Shown in pieces: positions 60,808-64,000 of a DNA stretch of 64,000 nucleotides. A program made the translations under genes and the position numbers. Each line of letters opens with the position of its first letter. The stretch's first letter is position 1. The stretch is from Streptomyces sp. NK15101 (GTDB taxonomy: Bacteria > Actinomycetota > Actinomycetes > Streptomycetales > Streptomycetaceae), in the NCBI RefSeq assembly GCF_020400725.1, contig NZ_JAINVG010000007.1, positions 62,001 to 126,000 on the forward strand. Reading direction: 5' to 3'. The notes beneath the pieces were generated by a model. That model was not told the origin of the DNA. It worked only from the letters and a program-made list of their open reading frames with translations, and searched no databases.

Positions 60808-61707
60808 ATGCCTGTCTCGCATGGTCTGTACGAGGCGTTCCTCGCGGTCGCCCGCGCGGGCTCCTTCACCGCCGCCGCCCACGTCCTCGGCTACACGCAG
60901 TCCGCGGTCTCCCGCCAGGTGCAGTCCCTGGAGGAGGAGATGGGCACGGAGCTGTTCGAGCGGCTGCCGCGCGGGGTGCGGCTCACCGAGGCGGGCCGGG
61001 TGCTGCTGCCGCACGCCGAGGCGGTGCGGGACCGGCTGGTCGCGGCCCGGGCCGAGCTGGAGGCGCTGCGCACGCTCGACGGCGGGCTGCTGCGGCTCGG
61101 GGCCTTCTCCAGCGCCACCGCCTCCCTCGTGCCGCGCGCGCAGGCCGCCTTCCGGGAGCGCCACCCGGGGGTCGTGGTCACGCGCGTCGAGGGGCCGTCG
61201 GTCAAGCACCTCGGCCTCGTGGTCGCCGGGGAGGAGGACCTGGCGGTGGTCAGCCCGGCGGCCGCCGCTCCCCCGCCGCCCGGGGTGACGCTGCACCACC
61301 TGCTCGACGAACCGATGCTGGTGGCCCTGGAGCGGGGGCATCCGTACGCGGGGCGGCGGGCCGTGCGGCTCGCGGAGCTGGCCGACGAGGAGTGGATCGT
61401 CGGCCACGAGCGCCTGGAGGACACCCTGTTCCGTCCGGTCGTCGCCGCCGGGTTCCGGCCGCGCACGGGGCTGCTCGCCCACGACTGGATCGCCAAGCTG
61501 GGGGCGGTGGCGGCGGGCCTCGGCGTCACGCTCGTTCCCGCGCTCGCGGCGGCCTCGGTGCGCCGGGACGTCGCCCTCGTCACGATCCACCCGGAGGACG
61601 TCCCGTACCGCCGGATCTGCGCGGCCGCGCCCGCGACCCCGACGGTCGCGGCGACCGCGTTCCTGGGCCTGCTCCGCGAGACGGCGGAGCAGCTCATCCC
61701 CGGCTAA
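60808..61707 (+). CDS. LysR-family transcriptional regulator
   Basis: The 299-aa protein has the LysR HTH ([32 protein letters not shown], split over about 8-45) and a type 2 periplasmic-binding-protein-like effector domain. ATG 60808 is used; ATG 60799 lies inside the operator. It probably controls the divergent dehydrogenase gene and itself. Confidence 0.92.
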   Translation: MPVSHGLYEAFLAVARAGSFTAAAHVLGYTQSAVSRQVQSLEEEMGTELFERLPRGVRLTEAGRVLLPHAEAVRDRLVAARAELEALRTLDGGLLRLGAFSSATASLVPRAQAAFRERHPGVVVTRVEGPSVKHLGLVVAGEEDLAVVSPAAAAPPPPGVTLHHLLDEPMLVALERGHPYAGRRAVRLAELADEEWIVGHERLEDTLFRPVVAAGFRPRTGLLAHDWIAKLGAVAAGLGVTLVPALAAASVRRDVALVTIHPEDVPYRRICAAAPATPTVAATAFLGLLRETAEQLIPG

Positions 61708-61750
61708 TACCCTCCGACCGGCCTTGATCCTTACAGCAGGGGGCGGGATG

Positions 61751-62491
61751 ATGGCCGTCATGTTCGTCGCAGCCACCCAGTTCACCCCGGTCGCCGGGGA
61801 CATCGACGCCAACGTCCGTACGATCGCCGGTCTGGTCCGGGCGGCCGGGGCGGAGGGGGCCCGTGTGGTCGTCTTCGCCGAGCTCTGCCTGACCGGGTAC
61901 GAGCCCTCCCTGATCCGGGACACCCCCGCCCTGGTCCTGACCGAGGACGACCCCCGCCTCGCACCCGTACGGGAGGCCTGCCGGGACGCCGGCGCGGCGG
62001 CCGTGGTCAACGGGCCGGTGCGGACGGGGGATTCGGAAGGACCGAACGGTTCCGTCGCCGGGATAACCTCGCTCGTGATCGGCCCGGACGGCTCGCTCCT
62101 CGCGCGCTACGACAAGCAGCACCTGTACGGGGTCGAGGCGGAGGTCTTCGAACCGGGCACCGCCGACGGGCGGTTCGCACTCGACGGGGTCCGGTTCGCC
62201 CTGGCCACCTGCTACGACAACCGCTTCCCGGAACTGGCCGAGCGGGCCGCCGCCGACGACTGCGCGGTGTACCTGGCGAGTTCGGTGCTCTCCGCCGACA
62301 ACGACTCCTTCGAGGAGGTGTATCCGGTGCGCGCCCGGGACTTCGGTCTGCACGTGGTGCTCGGCAACGTCCTGGGACCCAACGAGGACGGGGTCGGCGG
62401 AGGCGGGGCCGGTGCCTGGGGCCCGGACGGCGGGCGGATCGCGGACGCGGGCCCGGAGAAGCCCGGTTTCGTGCTCGCCGAGGTGCGCTGA
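61751..62491 (+). CDS. Carbon-nitrogen hydrolase (nitrilase superfamily)
   Basis: The 246-aa protein has the Glu-Lys-Cys triad of nitrilase-superfamily amidases: E44 in VFAELCLTGYE, K122 in RYDKQHLYGVE and C154 in LATCYDNRFPE. It should hydrolyse a small amide or ureido compound in the cytoplasm. ATG 61751 is taken with GGGGG upstream; ATGs at 61748 and 61760 are possible. A terminator follows its stop. Confidence 0.9.
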   Translation: MAVMFVAATQFTPVAGDIDANVRTIAGLVRAAGAEGARVVVFAELCLTGYEPSLIRDTPALVLTEDDPRLAPVREACRDAGAAAVVNGPVRTGDSEGPNGSVAGITSLVIGPDGSLLARYDKQHLYGVEAEVFEPGTADGRFALDGVRFALATCYDNRFPELAERAAADDCAVYLASSVLSADNDSFEEVYPVRARDFGLHVVLGNVLGPNEDGVGGGGAGAWGPDGGRIADAGPEKPGFVLAEVR

Positions 62492-62500
62492 CGCGGAGAG

Positions 62501-62533
62501 GCCGGGCGGCCGTGGGACACACGGCCGCCCGGC
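62501..62533. terminator. Terminator hairpin after the nitrilase-family gene
   Basis: A perfect 13-bp stem (62501-62513 with 62521-62533, GCCGGGCGGCCGT) with a 7-base loop lies 9 bases after the stop codon. Confidence 0.8.
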
Positions 62534-62596
62534 TCCGGGGCGCCGTCACGGAACCCCCGGTCCGCGACGGCGCCCGCCCCCGTCACGGGGCGCTCG

Positions 62597-62638
62597 TCCC
62601 CTTACGGGACGCTGATCCCCTTACTCCGATCCCCTTAC
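62597..62638. repeat. Three spaced TCCCCTTAC repeats
   Basis: TCCCCTTAC occurs at 62597-62605, 62616-62624 and 62630-62638. The last copy supplies the stop codon (TAA on the minus strand) of the protease gene. The purpose is unknown; it may be simple slippage. Confidence 0.5.
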
Positions 62639-64000
62639 GGGGCGGTCAGGCCCAGCGTGTACGCGCCGGAACCGCTGTACGCGTGGACCACGTACCGGTA
62701 GTAGCCCGCGGTGCCGTAGTAGCTGGTGTCCTCGTCGGAGGACGCCGTGCCGCCGACGGCCACGTCCGCCCACGTCGACCCGTTCCACTTCTGCAGGTAC
62801 AGGTCGAAGTCGGTGCCGGCCGGACCGCGCAGGCAGCCCACGTGGGTGCCGGAGGTCGCCGAGTAGTAGTACGAGCCGTCCGGCTGGGCCTGGGCCTGTC
62901 CGGAGGACAGGGTGCCCTGGTAGGTGTGCTCGGTGCTGTCGCAGCCGGTGGGCGGGGTCGTGGTGCCGACCGACAGCTGGTAGGTGACCGTGTGCGTGGC
63001 GGAGCCCTTACCGGTGACGGTGATCGGATACGTGCCGTTGGCGGTGCCCGCCGCCACCTGCACGGTCATCGTGGACGAGGAGCCGGAGGTCACCGAGGAG
63101 GGGCTGAAGGAGACGGTGACCCCGCTCGGGGCGCCGCTCGCGGAGAGCTGCACGGTCTGCGCGCTGCCGCCGGTGGTGGAGGTGTTCACCGTGGAGGTGA
63201 CGGAGGCGCCCGGCTGCACCGAGCCCGAGGACGGGTTCAGGGCGAGCGAGAAGTCCGGGGTGGTGGTGCCGCCGCAGTCGGTCTCACCGGACTGGGCCGG
63301 CACGCCGACCGCGTTCCAGGCCGCCTTCACCGCGTTGCACTCGGCGCTGCCGTAGGTGTTCTTGGCCGTGCTCAGCGTCGCCCTGCGGGCGGCGGGGTGG
63401 TTCCAGGAGGAGGTCTTCATCAGCAGGGCGCCCATGAAGATCTTGCCGGCCTTCTGGATGCCGATGCCGGTCACCGAGGACGGGCCGCCGGAACATATCG
63501 GGCTGCTGGGCTTGCCGCCGCCCGGGTTGGAGCCCTCGGCGAGCAGGTAGAACCAGTGGTTCTGCGGGCCGGCCGCCGCGTGCACCTCGGTGCCGGAGGT
63601 CAACTGGGTGTAGCAGTTGGGGTCGTTGTTGACGAGCGAGGGGTTGTACATGTTCCGGATCGGCTTGCCGTCGCCGAAGAAGTTGACCTTCTCGCCGACC
63701 GTGTAGTCCGGAGTGTCGTTGGGGTTGTTGGCGTAGTGCTCGGTGAGCGCGCCGAAGATGTCGCCGGTGGACTCGTTCATGCCGCCGTTCTCGTTGGACG
63801 AGCCGGCGGAGCCCGGGGTCCGGTCGAAGATCTCGTGGCCGTACTCGTGGGCCACGACGTCGATGCCGGTGAGCTGGTTGGAGCCGGTCTGGGACCGCCC
63901 GTAGGTCGTCTTCGTGCCGTCGTAGTACGCGTTGACCTCGGCGAGTCCGGCGCGGGCCGGGACCATGCCGCCCTGCCCGTTCTGGCCGTTGTAGCCGAAC
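62635..64000 (-). CDS. Secreted M4 (thermolysin-type) metalloprotease, 5' end outside window
   Basis: The visible part has the zinc motif VVAHEYGHEIFD with the third ligand Glu in NESTGDIFG, and a downstream EVHAAAGPQNHWFYLLAEG with the catalytic His, as in M4 peptidases. A C-terminal Ig-like or PKD-like Ser/Thr-rich domain (about DFSLALNPSSGSVQPGASV) and a final PPC-type domain (DFDLYLQKWNGSTW...YRYVVHAYSGSGAY) follow. The signal and propeptide lie beyond base 64000. It is a secreted endopeptidase whose extra domains probably bind wall or substrate. Confidence 0.93.
   Translation of the reverse strand, partial: FGYNGQNGQGGMVPARAGLAEVNAYYDGTKTTYGRSQTGSNQLTGIDVVAHEYGHEIFDRTPGSAGSSNENGGMNESTGDIFGALTEHYANNPNDTPDYTVGEKVNFFGDGKPIRNMYNPSLVNNDPNCYTQLTSGTEVHAAAGPQNHWFYLLAEGSNPGGGKPSSPICSGGPSSVTGIGIQKAGKIFMGALLMKTSSWNHPAARRATLSTAKNTYGSAECNAVKAAWNAVGVPAQSGETDCGGTTTPDFSLALNPSSGSVQPGASVTSTVNTSTTGGSAQTVQLSASGAPSGVTVSFSPSSVTSGSSSTMTVQVAAGTANGTYPITVTGKGSATHTVTYQLSVGTTTPPTGCDSTEHTYQGTLSSGQAQAQPDGSYYYSATSGTHVGCLRGPAGTDFDLYLQKWNGSTWADVAVGGTASSDEDTSYYGTAGYYRYVVHAYSGSGAYTLGLTAP

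Overview
The window looks like a Streptomyces chromosome. It is very GC-rich with strong third-position G/C bias, has many GTG starts and 4-bp ATGA/GTGA gene overlaps, and carries typical Streptomyces families (SpdD, DUF2637, RepSA-like Rep, TerD clusters, DUF3145, a FasR-fab operon). From memory, the stretch from the HAD/PRTase/TerD genes through aceE to fasR-fabD-fabH-acpP-fabF follows the order seen around SCO2364-SCO2391 of S. coelicolor; that comparison is recollection, not a search.

Left part (1-11844), accessory DNA. A GNAT-like gene (minus) faces a lower-GC two-gene unit of unknown function: a 305-aa soluble protein and a four-helix membrane protein (1099-2541). A 148-bp imperfect palindrome (2606-2753) follows. 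From 3036 to tRNA-Val(UAC) at 11770-11844 lies an actinomycete integrative and conjugative element (AICE) of the pSAM2 type. It carries an immunity-like gene and a Nudix (Pif-like) gene divergent from a GntR (KorSA-like) repressor with shared operators, an FtsK-type transfer ATPase, spread proteins, a GGDEF protein, a rolling-circle Rep, Xis and Int. Int sits at the tRNA 3' end. No matching left attachment site is visible in the window, so the left genes may be cargo of the same element or of a neighbouring island.

12-24.6 kb. A DUF4097 lipoprotein, a coiled-coil protein and an FmdB zinc ribbon precede a tellurium/stress (Ter) cluster: HAD phosphatase, PRTase-TRSP-StiP fusion, HpcH/citrate-lyase-like enzyme, three TerD-family proteins, a TerA-like protein and a DUF475 (TerC-like) membrane protein. 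The enzymes form a minus-strand operon. An AhpE-type peroxiredoxin and a DUF3052 protein follow.

25-49.6 kb. aceE (pyruvate dehydrogenase E1) is followed by about 22 kb of more variable genes: a K+ channel, a secreted I36-type inhibitor, an MFS pump with TetR, two DUF1023 hydrolase paralogues, a DUF4429 protein, two two-component systems, an acyltransferase, a MerR/aldo-keto reductase pair, a serine hydrolase, MurJ-like plus FemAB-like wall genes, an L,D-transpeptidase and a pirin. Two related complex repeats lie at 34.1-34.5 and 44.1-44.4 kb.

49.7-64 kb. The housekeeping type II fatty acid operon (fasR, fabD, fabH, acpP, fabF) is followed by DUF3145, a GDSL lipoprotein, a GH3 beta-glucosidase with divergent TetR, a decayed tRNA-like sequence, a divergent LysR/dehydrogenase pair, a nitrilase-family hydrolase and the 3' part of a secreted M4 metalloprotease that runs off the right edge.
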